Positions 1 to 9,539 of a stretch of 64,000 nucleotides of DNA are shown here, piece after piece. How positions within the stretch are numbered: the stretch's first letter is position 1; each line of letters opens with the position of its first letter. The stretch is from Clostridiaceae bacterium BL-3. GTDB lineage: Bacteria > Bacillota > Clostridia > Clostridiales > Clostridiaceae. Below the pieces are notes generated by a model, which searched no databases, was not told the origin of the DNA, and saw nothing but the letters and a program-made list of their open reading frames with translations. A program made the translations under genes and the position numbers. The DNA lies in contig CADDXC010000001.1 of NCBI GenBank assembly GCA_902809985.1, positions 1,674,001 to 1,738,000 of the forward strand, given 5' to 3'.

Positions 1-714
1 CTTTTCAAATATTTCTACAATTTCTCTGGGATACTCTTTTATCCTCAGGCTTCCTTCTGCCCTGGGCACCCATTTCCAATAATCTCTTCTATCTCTAGCA
101 AGATCAATAGCTATTCCAAAGGAATGAGGGCTCAACATACCTGTTCCAGAAATATACCTGTAATTGAAAGTACCGCTGCTGGGGAACAGACATTTTGAAA
201 TATCTCCCCTTTTTTGTGAAATAGGCATAAGTTCCTTCATTGCATTTTCAAGAGATATTGAAGCGCCATTATTTCCATTAAACTGAAATCTCCTATATCC
301 TAAATTGGCCATTTTAAGATTTGACTCCACAGAATTTTTATTATCACCATACACCTCTTTTAAAAGAGAGTAAACTCTAAGCCTTCCTGGATCAGAATTT
401 TTCTGTGCAGCTTCATCTACAGTTCCCAGCTGATAAGGTTGTTCCATCATATCCTGTAGATCTGTATTTTGAAATTTCTCTTCAAAACTTTTTTCCCTTT
501 TATCATCATACAAAATTTTTTTACCTGATTTCATTACTATATACACGCTGCCGCCATTATCCTTTTCCACATCTGTAATATATCCTGGATAGGCCATCAT
601 AAGACACAAAATGTCCTGCTTCAATGTAGTGTTGTAATCAACGGCCCTAACTTTTTCATGTATACTAAAACACATGCATATCAATATAAAAAATACAATT
701 ATCCTTTTACTCAT
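1..714 (-). CDS. M15-family D-Ala-D-Ala carboxypeptidase-like protein (3' end cut by window)
   Basis: Reading from the ATG at 714, 238 codons are open to the window edge, so the C-terminus is missing. The N-terminus is a hydrophobic segment of about 20 residues after MSKR, consistent with a signal peptide. Near residue 205 lies LSPHSFGIAIDLA, matching the SxHxxGxAxD zinc-binding signature of peptidase M15 (VanY/CwlK type). Family knowledge suggests an exported zinc peptidase acting on peptidoglycan stem peptides; the rest of the metal site lies beyond the edge and cannot be checked. No neighbour is close enough to suggest an operon. Confidence 0.75.
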   Translation of the reverse strand, partial: MSKRIIVFFILICMCFSIHEKVRAVDYNTTLKQDILCLMMAYPGYITDVEKDNGGSVYIVMKSGKKILYDDKREKSFEEKFQNTDLQDMMEQPYQLGTVDEAAQKNSDPGRLRVYSLLKEVYGDNKNSVESNLKMANLGYRRFQFNGNNGASISLENAMKELMPISQKRGDISKCLFPSSGTFNYRYISGTGMLSPHSFGIAIDLARDRRDYWKWVPRAEGSLRIKEYPREIVEIFEK

Positions 715-798
715 AAAATGAACCACTCCAATTTTACAATTATCAACAATTATTGTATGTACATATATTGACTTTATGCATGGCAATTATAATAATAG

Positions 799-1638
799 CT
801 AATTACTTTTTTGCTCTTCAAGCCATTTAAGTACTTCTTTGGCAAGAGTTATTCTTCTGCTGACAAAAGAATGATCACCATCTAAAATTATTTCCTTGAG
901 ATCAACTTTCTGCTTCTTAAGTGACTGTACAAGAGGCATATAATGCTCCTCTAAAGGTGCTATTACGTCTTTTCTTCCGCCTATCATCAATACAGAATGA
1001 TTTTTTAAATTTTCCGATATATTTAACAAATTCCATCTGTACTTATTTTTTACAATATCATCAATAAAATTTTGCACAGTCATGCCATTAAGAGATATAA
1101 CTGCTTTTTCCCATTTTTTTGCAGCAGAATCCATTAGGGATTTACTCTTAGAAATATTTTCCGCATAGAGGCCAAAATTAAAACCTGCAATACACCCCAC
1201 TGACTTGATCTCATCATGACCTGCTGCAGTTATAAGGGCACTGAATCCTCCCAGGCTGTGTCCAATTAAAATTATATTTTTATCATCAATTCTATATAAT
1301 TTTTTGGCAAAATCTGATTTTAAAAATTCAATTGAGGATTCAACATCCTCAAGTACATGGTCTATTGAGTAATCTCCTCCACTTCCCCAGCTTCCTCTAT
1401 AGTGAAATATCAACACGTTGTATCCACTTCTCAACAGCACATGAGCTAGATCAAAATTTTGTTCATATCCTGGAAATCCATGTAATAAAATTACTGTGGC
1501 ATGAGGGCCTATACCCTGAGCTATGTATATTACCCCCAGAATTCTAGATCCACCGCTATTATAATCAACACCCTGTATCATCGCAGGGTAAGTTTCATCA
1601 AGCTTTTCAGGATCTGTCCATATTGTCTTAAAATCCAT
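799..1638 (-). CDS. Alpha/beta hydrolase, serine-esterase/peptidase type
   Basis: This 279-residue protein has the alpha/beta-hydrolase order: HGFPGYE oxyanion region near residue 55, nucleophile elbow GHSLGG near 127, an Asp in GGRKDVIAP near 227 and a late His in DGDHSF near 256. The ATG at 1638 was preferred because GGGAGG sits 9-10 bases upstream; the frame stays open further 5' but without a ribosome site. There is no signal peptide, so it is probably cytoplasmic. It stands alone, about 85 bases upstream of the M15 peptidase and on the same strand. The substrate cannot be deduced. Confidence 0.8.
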   Translation of the reverse strand: MDFKTIWTDPEKLDETYPAMIQGVDYNSGGSRILGVIYIAQGIGPHATVILLHGFPGYEQNFDLAHVLLRSGYNVLIFHYRGSWGSGGDYSIDHVLEDVESSIEFLKSDFAKKLYRIDDKNIILIGHSLGGFSALITAAGHDEIKSVGCIAGFNFGLYAENISKSKSLMDSAAKKWEKAVISLNGMTVQNFIDDIVKNKYRWNLLNISENLKNHSVLMIGGRKDVIAPLEEHYMPLVQSLKKQKVDLKEIILDGDHSFVSRRITLAKEVLKWLEEQKSN

Positions 1639-1943
1639 ATAATCATCTTCCTCCCAAATTCTCACAAAGCAACTCCAATTTTGCAATATTTTTTACAATT
1701 TACATCAATAATTATATTCTATCAAAGTTTGTTATCATTGTTAATGTTTTAATTCTTAAAAGTTATAATATAAAAGCAGTATATTTACAAGCTATTTGCA
1801 TTTAAATTTAATTTGCAATTAGCTTATTTATTGTATAAAATTAAATTACATAAATGAAGATTTTCGGATAAAGCTGAAAATCAACTGAATTTGATATTTT
1901 ATGCTTGTACCTTACACTTTAAATTAAGTTTGGGGTGTTAATT
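1639..1943. other. AT-rich intergenic stretch, no gene seen
   Basis: About 300 bases between the divergent hydrolase and the Spo0E-like gene. It is very AT-rich, has no plausible ORF, and presumably holds promoters for both genes, although no clean -35/-10 pair stood out. Confidence 0.5.
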
Positions 1944-2105
1944 TTGTCAAAAGAAGAAATTTATAAATTAAAAAGGAAACTTGAGTCGTTGATCCATCAA
2001 AATGCAAGCACAGATAAGATCTCGGAGGTGAACAACAAACTGGATGAGGCGCTGGAAAAATTTTTATACGAAAATCTTAAAAATACGACCCCGCCTAAAA
2101 AATAG
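1944..2105 (+). CDS. Spo0E-like aspartyl-phosphate phosphatase (small)
   Basis: A 53-codon gene starting with TTG, 7 bases after GGGGTG. The peptide begins SKEEIYKLKRKLESLIHQN and continues as a helix-turn-helix pair with NNKLDEALEKFLY. This matches the layout of Spo0E-like phosphatases (R/K-x-L-xx-L-I in helix 1, S-Q-E-L-D in helix 2). The signature is degenerate here: NNKLD replaces SQELD, keeping only the L-D pair. Family members dephosphorylate Spo0A~P or Spo0F~P and restrain sporulation. It is free-standing, followed by a terminator. The call rests on size and motif and is only moderately sure. Confidence 0.55.
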   Translation: MSKEEIYKLKRKLESLIHQNASTDKISEVNNKLDEALEKFLYENLKNTTPPKK

Positions 2106-2130
2106 TTTATCTCACAATTATGTATAGGAA

Positions 2131-2181
2131 TTATATTGATTGTAAAAGATACTTCTTAAGCAACTTTTACAGTCAATATAA
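2131..2181. terminator. Bidirectional terminator between Spo0E-like gene and carB
   Basis: Inverted repeat 2131-2148 / 2164-2181 (18 bp, one mismatch) in the gap between two convergent genes, with T-rich sequence on the plus-strand side. It probably ends both transcripts. Confidence 0.7.
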
Positions 2182-2199
2182 TTTTAGTCCCATTTTTAT

Positions 2200-5100
2200 T
2201 TAACTACACTTGACAATTTCTCTATTCTTAACTCTTTTTTCTAAATACTCCTTCATTGTTCTGTATTCTATATCCTCATCATTTTTTTCTACTATTATAG
2301 TTTCAATATAAGCATTGGCTGTATCAAGACAAGTAAATATTATCTTATCATGAATCAATGCAGTACGCCTTAGTTCAAAACCAGGTTTTTTACTGTCATA
2401 TCCCTGAGTAGGTATATCAATAACTATATTTATTTTATTTTCTCTTATATACTTTACTACATCTTGTATATCAATTCTGGTACACTTAATTCCGTTTTTA
2501 TCTAAAAATTCACAGGTTCCTGCAGAAGCAAAAATATTAAATCCCAATTTGTCATATTTTTCTATTACATGCACGGAATCAAGTTTATCCCTGTCATTTA
2601 CAGAAACATAGACATTGCCTTTTTGAAAAATTTTAAACCCTGCTGCCTTGAAGGCCTTGTATACAGCTTTATCTTTATTAAAATCGACTCCCAGAACTTC
2701 CCCTGTGGACTTCATCTCAGGTCCCAGGGCTACATCCACCCCAGGCAATTTTTTACTGGAAAATACAGGCATCTTTACAGCATAAATATCACTGAATTTG
2801 TATTCATCTTGTCTGTAGCTGAAATCTTTTATTTTCTTACCAAGCATAACCTGTACAGCTATTTCCACCATCGGTATATCTGTAACTTTGCTCAATATTG
2901 GTACAGTTCTTGAAGCCCTTGGATTTACCTCTATGACATATACTTTATCTCCGTCATAAGCATATTGTACATTCAAAAGTCCCTTTACATTCAGCTCCCT
3001 TGATATCTTCACCGTATAATCCTCTATTTTTTTTAGTACCTCTTCTGGTAAATCACTGGCAGGATATACTGCAATGCTGTCTCCAGAATGTACTCCTGTA
3101 CGCTCTATATGCTCCATTATTCCAGGAATTATCAAATCCTGTCCATCAGATATGGCATCTACTTCTATTTCTCTGCCCAATATATATTTATCCACCAATA
3201 CTGGATACTCTTTTGACAAATTTACTGCATCCTTTAAATACTGGGATAATTCTCCGTGGTTGTATACAACTTTCATAGCTCTTCCCCCTATTACATAGGA
3301 AGGTCTCACAATTACAGGGTAACCTATTTCATGCACCAGTTCATCTGCCTCTTTTAAACTTGTCACAGAACCCCCTATGGGCGAATTAATACCCAATTTT
3401 TTTAAAAGAACCCTAAATTTTTCTCTATCCTCCGCCAGATCTATGGACTCAAAGGAAGTTCCCAACAATTTTACCCCAGCATCATTTAACTTTTTCGATA
3501 AGTTCAGGGCTGTTTGTCCTCCAAATTGTACTACAACCCCATCTACTTTTTCCTCATTTATAACGTTCATCACATCATCTATATACAGGGGATCAAAATA
3601 AAGTTTATCTGAAATATCAAAATCCGTGCTTACAGTCTCGGGATTATTATTTACTATAATGGCCTTATACCCTGCTTTTTTTATTGCCCATACACTATTC
3701 ACACAGCAGTAGTCAAATTCTATTCCCTGACCTATTCTAATTGGGCCGGAACCTATTACAAGTATTTTTTTATCATCTGACACCATATTATCATCTTCCA
3801 GATCATAGCAGGAATAATAATAGGAAGTCTTTGCCTGAAACTCACCACTGCAGGTATCCACCATCTTGTACACTACCTTTATCCTGTTTACTTCCTTAAT
3901 CTGTTTCAAATCCTCCAGCTTCATACCTATCAATTTGCATATATACTCATCCGTAAATCCCATAAGTTCAGCTTGTTGTATATTTTCCACAGTTGGAGCA
4001 TTGTTTACCAATTTATTCTCCATCTCTATTATATTTTTTATCCTATTTATAAACCACTTATCTATTTTAGTTATTTCATAGAGTCTATCTACACTTATTC
4101 CCTTTCTCAAAGCTTCCGCCATGGCAAACAATCTTTCATCATCCTGTCTGTTCAATTTATCAATTATCTCCGGTATATCAAGTTTCTCCAATTTATCCAG
4201 TTGAAGTCCTATTATCTTTCCCTCCAGGCTTATTACAGCTTTTAAAAGGGCACTCTCAAAGCTCCTGTCTATGGCCATAACTTCTCCAGTAGCTTTCATC
4301 TGGGTTTTCAAACTCCTATCTGCAGTTTTGAATTTGTCAAAAGGCCACTTGGGCATTTTGACTACACAATAATCAAGAGCCGGCTCAAAAAGGGCACTGG
4401 AACTTCCTGTAACATAGTTTTTCAATTCATCCAGAGTATATCCCAGTGCAATTTTAGCCGCAATTTTAGCTATTGGATATCCTGCCGCTTTAGACGCCAG
4501 TGCACTCGATCTGCTCACTCTAGGATTCACTTCTATAACCATATATTTGCTGCTCTCTGGATCTAGTGCGAACTGTATGTTGCACCCGCCTTCTATTTTC
4601 AAAGTTCTTATTATCTTTATGGCAGATCTTCTGAGCATTTGGTATTCCATGTCATTTAGTGTTTGAGAAGGGGCTACCACTATACTATCTCCCGTGTGTA
4701 TACCTACAGGATCTAAATTTTCCATATTGCACACTACCATGCAGTTGTCCTTCTTATCCCTCATTATTTCATATTCCAGTTCCTTCCATCCCGCTAAACT
4801 CTGCTCCAACAATATTTGAGTTATGGGGCTTTCTTCTAAACCATTTTTGCATATTTCCAGATATTCCTCATAGTTGTTTGCAATACCTCCACCAGTGCCT
4901 CCTAAAGTATATGCAGGTCTTATTATAATAGGCAGACTAATTTTGTTTAAGAATTCTTTGCACTCATCCAGGTTGGTAGCTATGGTACTAACTGCTATGG
5001 GTTCGTTTATTTTTCCCATGAGATCTTTAAAACTCTTTCTGTCCTCTGCATTTTCTATGGATTCAACCTTTATTCCCAGTAACTCCACCCCATATTTTTC

Positions 5101-5424
5101 TAAAACCCCAGCCCTATTCAATTCCATTGCCAGATTCAAAGCTGTTTGTCCACCAAAGCCTGCTAAAACACCATCTGGTCTTTCTCTTGCTATTATTGCC
5201 TCTAATGATTCAACAGTCAAAGGTTCTATATAGGTTTTATCTGCAATATTTTTATCCGTCATTATAGTTGCTGGATTACTGTTTACAAGAACTGTCTCTA
5301 CTCCCTCTTTTTTTATTGCTTCACAAGCCTGAGTTCCTGAGTAATCAAATTCTGCAGCTTGACCTATTATTATAGGACCCGATCCTATTATCAAAACCTT
5401 TTTCAAGTTTTCTCTTAACGGCAT
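2200..5424 (-). CDS. carB: Carbamoyl-phosphate synthase large subunit
   Basis: The 1074-residue length is that of the two-lobed CarB. It makes carbamoyl phosphate from bicarbonate, glutamine-derived ammonia and 2 ATP, feeding arginine and pyrimidine synthesis. The duplicated ATP-grasp halves are visible: GSGPIIIGQAAEFDYSGTQA at the N-terminus is echoed by GSGPIRIGQGIEFDYC near residue 555, and each half has an EVNPR(V/A)SR motif (near 299 and 832). The last 130 residues form the MGS-like regulatory domain. It starts 26 bases after carA, with AAGGAG 9-10 bases upstream of its ATG, and is last in an SBP-argF-carA-carB run. Confidence 0.97.
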   Translation of the reverse strand: MPLRENLKKVLIIGSGPIIIGQAAEFDYSGTQACEAIKKEGVETVLVNSNPATIMTDKNIADKTYIEPLTVESLEAIIARERPDGVLAGFGGQTALNLAMELNRAGVLEKYGVELLGIKVESIENAEDRKSFKDLMGKINEPIAVSTIATNLDECKEFLNKISLPIIIRPAYTLGGTGGGIANNYEEYLEICKNGLEESPITQILLEQSLAGWKELEYEIMRDKKDNCMVVCNMENLDPVGIHTGDSIVVAPSQTLNDMEYQMLRRSAIKIIRTLKIEGGCNIQFALDPESSKYMVIEVNPRVSRSSALASKAAGYPIAKIAAKIALGYTLDELKNYVTGSSSALFEPALDYCVVKMPKWPFDKFKTADRSLKTQMKATGEVMAIDRSFESALLKAVISLEGKIIGLQLDKLEKLDIPEIIDKLNRQDDERLFAMAEALRKGISVDRLYEITKIDKWFINRIKNIIEMENKLVNNAPTVENIQQAELMGFTDEYICKLIGMKLEDLKQIKEVNRIKVVYKMVDTCSGEFQAKTSYYYSCYDLEDDNMVSDDKKILVIGSGPIRIGQGIEFDYCCVNSVWAIKKAGYKAIIVNNNPETVSTDFDISDKLYFDPLYIDDVMNVINEEKVDGVVVQFGGQTALNLSKKLNDAGVKLLGTSFESIDLAEDREKFRVLLKKLGINSPIGGSVTSLKEADELVHEIGYPVIVRPSYVIGGRAMKVVYNHGELSQYLKDAVNLSKEYPVLVDKYILGREIEVDAISDGQDLIIPGIMEHIERTGVHSGDSIAVYPASDLPEEVLKKIEDYTVKISRELNVKGLLNVQYAYDGDKVYVIEVNPRASRTVPILSKVTDIPMVEIAVQVMLGKKIKDFSYRQDEYKFSDIYAVKMPVFSSKKLPGVDVALGPEMKSTGEVLGVDFNKDKAVYKAFKAAGFKIFQKGNVYVSVNDRDKLDSVHVIEKYDKLGFNIFASAGTCEFLDKNGIKCTRIDIQDVVKYIRENKINIVIDIPTQGYDSKKPGFELRRTALIHDKIIFTCLDTANAYIETIIVEKNDEDIEYRTMKEYLEKRVKNREIVKCS

Positions 5425-5450
5425 TATATCACTTCTCCTTGCTATTTATA

Positions 5451-6512
5451 CTATAGAGTCATATATTTTAAAAATTTATCAAATAAATAGGCTGTATCTG
5501 TAGGCCCTGGAGAACCTTCTGGATGAAACTGTACCGAAAATATAGGAAGTTTTTTATGTCTTATTCCCTCTACCGTATTGTCATTTAAATTCACATGAGT
5601 TACTTCAACAACATTTCTGTTTAAACTTTCTTTTCTAACTGCATAGCCATGGTTCTGAGATGTTATAAAAGCCTTATCCAGATTTCTGTCATATACTCCA
5701 TGATTGCCGCCCCTGTGACCAAACTTCATTTTATAGGTATCTCCTCCAAGCGCAAGAGCTAATAATTGATGTCCCAGGCATATACCAAATATGGGAATAC
5801 TGCCAATTAATTTTTTTACAGTGGGTATAATTTCATTTAAGTCCTTTGGATCTCCCGGTCCGTTGCTCAAAAGCACTCCACTGGGATGTATCTCCATTAT
5901 ATTCTCATAAGAAGAATTATATGGAAACACAGTTATATCACAATTTCTATATTTTAGATTTTCAATTATATTGTTCTTTGCACCAAAATCTAAAACCGCC
6001 ACTTTAGGCCCTTTTCCCTCAATCCTTTTTATAAAAGGAGTACTTACCTGCTGAACTAGCTCTTTATCATCATTGGAATTCAGCATATTTTTTATTTCAC
6101 TTATGGACTCATTTTTATTACATATCACACATTTCATAGTTCCCTTGGATCTTATCTTCTTAGTTATACTCCTTGTATCTATGCCGCTGATACCCACTAT
6201 GCCGTTTTTCTCTAAAAAATTTGTAAAACTATCTTCACTTAAATAATGAGATGTATCATTGTAGATATTTTTTAATACTATCCCCTTTACCTGTATTTCT
6301 TTGGACTGGCTAAAATTATGGTTAACGCCGTAATTTCCTATATAAGGATAACACATGGTTATCACCTGTCCTCTGTAAGAAGGGTCAGTAAGTATCTCCT
6401 GATACCCTGTCATTGAAGTATTGAAAACCAGTTCTCCTGTAGTTATACCCTTTTTTCCTATAGCTTTTCCCATGAATACAGTTCCATCTTCTAAATACAA
6501 TATGGAATTCAT
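5451..6512 (-). CDS. carA: Carbamoyl-phosphate synthase small (glutaminase) subunit
   Basis: At 353 residues this is the glutamine amidotransferase partner of CarB. The N-terminal CPSase-small domain (YLEDGTVF, TGYQEILTDPSY) is followed by a class I amidotransferase domain with nucleophile Cys in GICLGHQL (near 244) and the downstream His/Glu in QFHPEGSPG (near 328). It hydrolyses glutamine and channels ammonia to CarB. It lies 14 bases after argF and has AGAAGGAA before its ATG. Sharing an operon with argF suggests this copy is tuned to arginine rather than pyrimidine need; no pyr genes are nearby. Confidence 0.97.
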   Translation of the reverse strand: MNSILYLEDGTVFMGKAIGKKGITTGELVFNTSMTGYQEILTDPSYRGQVITMCYPYIGNYGVNHNFSQSKEIQVKGIVLKNIYNDTSHYLSEDSFTNFLEKNGIVGISGIDTRSITKKIRSKGTMKCVICNKNESISEIKNMLNSNDDKELVQQVSTPFIKRIEGKGPKVAVLDFGAKNNIIENLKYRNCDITVFPYNSSYENIMEIHPSGVLLSNGPGDPKDLNEIIPTVKKLIGSIPIFGICLGHQLLALALGGDTYKMKFGHRGGNHGVYDRNLDKAFITSQNHGYAVRKESLNRNVVEVTHVNLNDNTVEGIRHKKLPIFSVQFHPEGSPGPTDTAYLFDKFLKYMTL

Positions 6513-6526
6513 AATATTCCTTCTTT

Positions 6527-7531
6527 CTAAATATTACTGCACAAAGTTGCTACCATGACCGCCTTTATAGTGTGCAATCTGTTTTCTGCTTCATCAAATA
6601 CTATAGAATGTTTTCCCTCAAACACTTCTTCTGTAACTTCTAATGCTTCATATCCAAACTTCTGGTATATATCCTCACCAGTATCTGTCTCCCTGTTGTG
6701 AAAAGCCGGAAGACAGTGCATAAACTTTACATTTTCATTTTCACAGGCTTCAATGAGTTTGCTATTTATCTGATAGGGCATCAGGGCTTCAATTCTATTT
6801 TTCCACAAGTTCTTATCTTCACCCATGGAAAGCCATACATCCGTATACAGGACATCTGCGCCCTTTACACTGCCATATATATCATCACTTATTGTAATGT
6901 TTCCTCCATTTTTATCCGATATTTTTTTACATTCTCCAATCAATTCATCCTCAGGAAACAACTCCTTTGGCGTTACAATTTTAAAATCAATTCCCATTTT
7001 CGCTGACCCTATCATAAGGGCATTTGCCACATTGTTTCTACCATCGCCAAGATATACAAAATTTACATCTTTAAGAGGTTTATTTACATGTTCTTCTACG
7101 GTTAAAAAATCTGCCAATACCTGAGTGGGATGATCCTCATCTGAGAGTCCATTCCACAGAGGAATTCCCGAATATTTTGCAAATATCTCCATATTTTTTT
7201 GTGAGAATCCCCTGTATTCCACTCCATCAAACATTCTACCCATCACCCTAGCAGTATCTTTTACCGATTCTTTCTTACCCATATGACTTCCAGTGGGACC
7301 TATATAAGTCACTGTAGCACCTTCATCATAAGCTCCCACCTGAAACGAACATCTTGTTCTTAAAGAATCCTTTTCAAATATAAGCGCTACATTTTTTCCC
7401 TGTAATCTCTTTTTTTCCTTTCCGCTGTGCTTTTCCTCTTTGAGTTTTTTAGAAAGATCCAGCAGATATCTTATCTCTTCCTGTGAAAAATCCTTAAGAG
7501 TTAAAAAACTTCTTCCTTTTAAATCAGCCAC
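6527..7531 (-). CDS. argF: Ornithine carbamoyltransferase
   Basis: Converts ornithine and carbamoyl phosphate to citrulline. The carbamoyl-phosphate loop appears as SLRTRCSF near residue 54, the ornithine side as SMGEDKN, and the catalytic HCLPAFHN near 270. The GTG at 7531 is chosen because AAGGAGGAG lies 7 bases upstream and it yields 334 residues, the normal length; an earlier in-frame start would overlap the preceding gene and lacks a ribosome site. carA and carB follow immediately, so substrate production and use are coupled. A catabolic (arginine deiminase) role is not excluded, but no arcA or arcC is seen. Confidence 0.95.
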   Translation of the reverse strand: MADLKGRSFLTLKDFSQEEIRYLLDLSKKLKEEKHSGKEKKRLQGKNVALIFEKDSLRTRCSFQVGAYDEGATVTYIGPTGSHMGKKESVKDTARVMGRMFDGVEYRGFSQKNMEIFAKYSGIPLWNGLSDEDHPTQVLADFLTVEEHVNKPLKDVNFVYLGDGRNNVANALMIGSAKMGIDFKIVTPKELFPEDELIGECKKISDKNGGNITISDDIYGSVKGADVLYTDVWLSMGEDKNLWKNRIEALMPYQINSKLIEACENENVKFMHCLPAFHNRETDTGEDIYQKFGYEALEVTEEVFEGKHSIVFDEAENRLHTIKAVMVATLCSNI

Positions 7532-7550
7532 AAATATCTCCTCCTTGAAA

Positions 7551-8351
7551 TCATTCTTTATAGGCGTCAAATCCAAACCATTTTACTGAAAGTTTTGAAA
7601 GTGTTCCATCCTTTTTCATATCTCCTATGATTTTATCTATTTCCTTTTTTAGTGAATCATCACCTTTTCTATAAGCCACTCCCATAGGTTCTTTGCTCAG
7701 CGCACCCGGTACTATTTTAAATTGGCCTTTTTTCTTCTGGATGTAATATCCACCTACCTGCTCATCCATTACTGCGGCATCAATCCTGCCTATGGACATA
7801 TCTTGAAAGGCTTCCGTTATCTTATCATATTTTTTTAACTCCTTCACGCCTTTAATTCCATTCGCCACTTTTTCTCCTGTAGTACCTAATTCACAGGCTA
7901 TGACCTTTCCCTTTAAATCATCTATTCCCTTTATATCCTTTCTTCCATTTTTTACTGCAATAATCTGCCCTCCATTTATATAGGATGTAGAAAAATCCGT
8001 GTTTTTCTTACGCTCATCTGTTATGCTTATGGATGCAATAGCCGCATCAAATTTATTTGAATCAAGAGCCAATATAAGTCCATTAAAATCCATAACTAGG
8101 AAATTTGCTTTAACTCCCAGCCTTTTTGCCACTTCATTGGAAAAATCCACATCAAATCCTACTAATTTACCATTGCTATCCCTAAATTCCATGGGAGGAT
8201 ATCCCTCTTCTGTCCCTATAGTGATTTTACCTGATTTTTTTACTTTATCCAGCAAATTTGAATTTGTACCATTTTTAGTAGTTTGCCCACAAGCTGTGAA
8301 TAATACTATACTAAAAATAATCATAATTAAAGCCGCCATTAACTTTTTCAT
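7551..8351 (-). CDS. Amino-acid ABC transporter substrate-binding lipoprotein (SBP_bac_3)
   Basis: The 266-residue protein begins with [11 protein letters not shown] and a lipobox (LFTAC) around residue 20, so it should be lipid-anchored outside the membrane. The family 3 solute-binding pattern follows: [46 protein letters not shown]. The ATG at 8351 has GGGGG 7 bases upstream; an in-frame TTG two codons earlier is too close to that site. It is the first gene of the argF-carAB transcript, which suggests arginine, ornithine or a related ligand (inference). No permease or ATPase accompanies it, so the membrane partners must be elsewhere. Confidence 0.9.
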   Translation of the reverse strand: MKKLMAALIMIIFSIVLFTACGQTTKNGTNSNLLDKVKKSGKITIGTEEGYPPMEFRDSNGKLVGFDVDFSNEVAKRLGVKANFLVMDFNGLILALDSNKFDAAIASISITDERKKNTDFSTSYINGGQIIAVKNGRKDIKGIDDLKGKVIACELGTTGEKVANGIKGVKELKKYDKITEAFQDMSIGRIDAAVMDEQVGGYYIQKKKGQFKIVPGALSKEPMGVAYRKGDDSLKKEIDKIIGDMKKDGTLSKLSVKWFGFDAYKE

Positions 8352-8418
8352 TATCAATCCCCCTTAATTTTAAGCAATTAAATATATACATTATCACAAA
8401 TCATTGATATATTTTATA

Positions 8419-8447
8419 ATTATACATAAATACTTATAAAAATGCAA
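8419..8447 (-). promoter_or_regulatory. Sigma-A promoter for the SBP-argF-carAB operon
   Basis: On the minus strand TTGCAT (8442-8447), 17 bases, TATAAT (8419-8424). This predicts a transcript start near 8412 and a leader of about 60 bases. The spacer is AT-rich and vaguely like an ArgR box, but the match is too weak to call an operator. Confidence 0.7.
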
Positions 8448-9140
8448 TATGCTTTAGTATATTTTTCTATTTATTCATCATAAGGCTGATATACTTGTTC
8501 AATTTACAATACATAATATATGCTCTCGATCTGGAAAACAAATAAGTAGATAAAAAAATCCGGCCTTTAATTTCAGCCGAAATAACCGCTATTAAATTAC
8601 GAAAATATTTATCTTCAGGATTATCAGAATCCGCTTACAAATTTCACAGTAATGTTTATTTATCATCTGCATTGCATAGCATCTGCCGTATGACTCATTT
8701 TAAATACGCAATATTTTCCGGAAATAGTTTTTCCAAAATTAATATACTTAATAAATAAAGCCATTACTGATAAAAATACTAATTACGATAATAGCACTGA
8801 AAAATTTGATCCATATAATAGTACTTTTGACCAACTAATAAAAGAAGACAGAAAATTGCTTAATGAAGGTTTCTGTTAAGCTGAATACCGAACATATCTG
8901 CTATTGCTGTAAGATGTATTTCAGTTAATTTATCAATCATACTTTGGTTTATCATTAGTGTTTACCACTGTAATATCTGGCATCTCTTGTGATACCATGA
9001 TTATTCTGAGTAGTTTTTAATTTGGAATTTAACGTTCGTGTCTTATTTTGTCCTGTTTTAAGTATGTTTTTAATACTTTTGTTAAGTCTATTCCCAAGTA
9101 AAATTTTATTATTTATTTTTATCATTAATAAAAAAGATTA
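8448..9140. other. Decayed gene-poor region
   Basis: Nearly 700 bases without an intact gene. A start-less open frame on the plus strand runs from about 8690 to 8879 (ending LNEGFC) and may be the tail of a lost gene. On the minus strand 8860-9020 holds the IS21-like remnant listed separately. The rest shows no recognisable signal. Confidence 0.5.
8860..9020 (-). mobile_element. IS21-family remnant: end of istA and start of istB
   Basis: On the minus strand a reading frame ends ...SQEMPDITVVNTND-KPKYD-stop at 8933. It overlaps by TATGATTGA with a new ATG at 8940 that reads MIDKLTEIHLTAIADMF-GIQLN before breaking off at 8860. The second peptide resembles the N-terminus of IstB helper ATPases (KL-x-E-x-x-LxxMAD-F), and the stop/start overlap is how istA and istB are joined in IS21. 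Only about 25 codons of each survive; there are no terminal repeats. The assignment is by memory of family sequences and remains tentative. Confidence 0.4.
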
Positions 9141-9266
9141 TCAGTAAAAAAAAACTAAAAACATAAAAAAGCTATAAAAATACCTATGGTCATAAAGATT
9201 CAAAATAGCAACAACAAGAGATACTATCAAAGCTATCCAGAATGAAAAATCTTTATTTATATTCAT
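9141..9266 (-). CDS. Small single-span membrane protein (41 aa)
   Basis: A 41-codon gene with AAGGTGG 8-9 bases before its ATG. The peptide is MNINKDFSFW followed by one hydrophobic span (IALIVSLVVAIL), NLYDHRY, then an aromatic tail (FYSFFMFLVFFY). It is third in a run of small membrane-protein genes on this strand, 21 bases after the previous stop. No family was recognised. A ribosome site and continuous context support translation, but function is unknown. Confidence 0.5.
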   Translation of the reverse strand: MNINKDFSFWIALIVSLVVAILNLYDHRYFYSFFMFLVFFY

Positions 9267-9287
9267 TAACTATTACCACCTTAATCC

Positions 9288-9518
9288 TCATTTCACTTTC
9301 CAAAACAATTTCCACACTTCTCTCAAAGTAAATTTTTTTTTCATAAAAGTTAAGTACAAAAAAAATATACTAAAAATAGTTCCAAAAACTATATCTCCCA
9401 AGTCGTCAATTTTAACCCAAAAAATTAATTGTATAAAAATTACCAATACATAAGTTACAAGGAAATATTCAACATCATTTTTTAATTTTTCAGTATTAAA
9501 TATAAAAAATCTTTTCAA
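9288..9518 (-). CDS. Small two-span membrane protein, unknown function
   Basis: About 76 residues with two hydrophobic segments (FLVTYVLVIFIQLIFW and FGTIFSIFFLYLTF) separated by an acidic turn, and basic ends (TLREVWKLFWKVK). The TTG at 9518 is preferred over the GTG three codons earlier because AAGGGGTG then sits 6 bases upstream. It follows the 145-residue membrane protein by 21 bases and precedes the 41-residue one, so the three are probably co-transcribed. No family recognised; a toxin-immunity or bacteriocin-self-protection role is possible but unsupported. Confidence 0.6.
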   Translation of the reverse strand: MKRFFIFNTEKLKNDVEYFLVTYVLVIFIQLIFWVKIDDLGDIVFGTIFSIFFLYLTFMKKKFTLREVWKLFWKVK

Positions 9519-9539
9519 ATAATCCACCCCTTAATACGG

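Noticed and set aside
8412..8460. ArgR box over the argF-carAB promoter
   Set aside because: AT-rich resemblance only; at least four mismatches to the TGAAT-N4-ATTCA core, so not listed as an operator.
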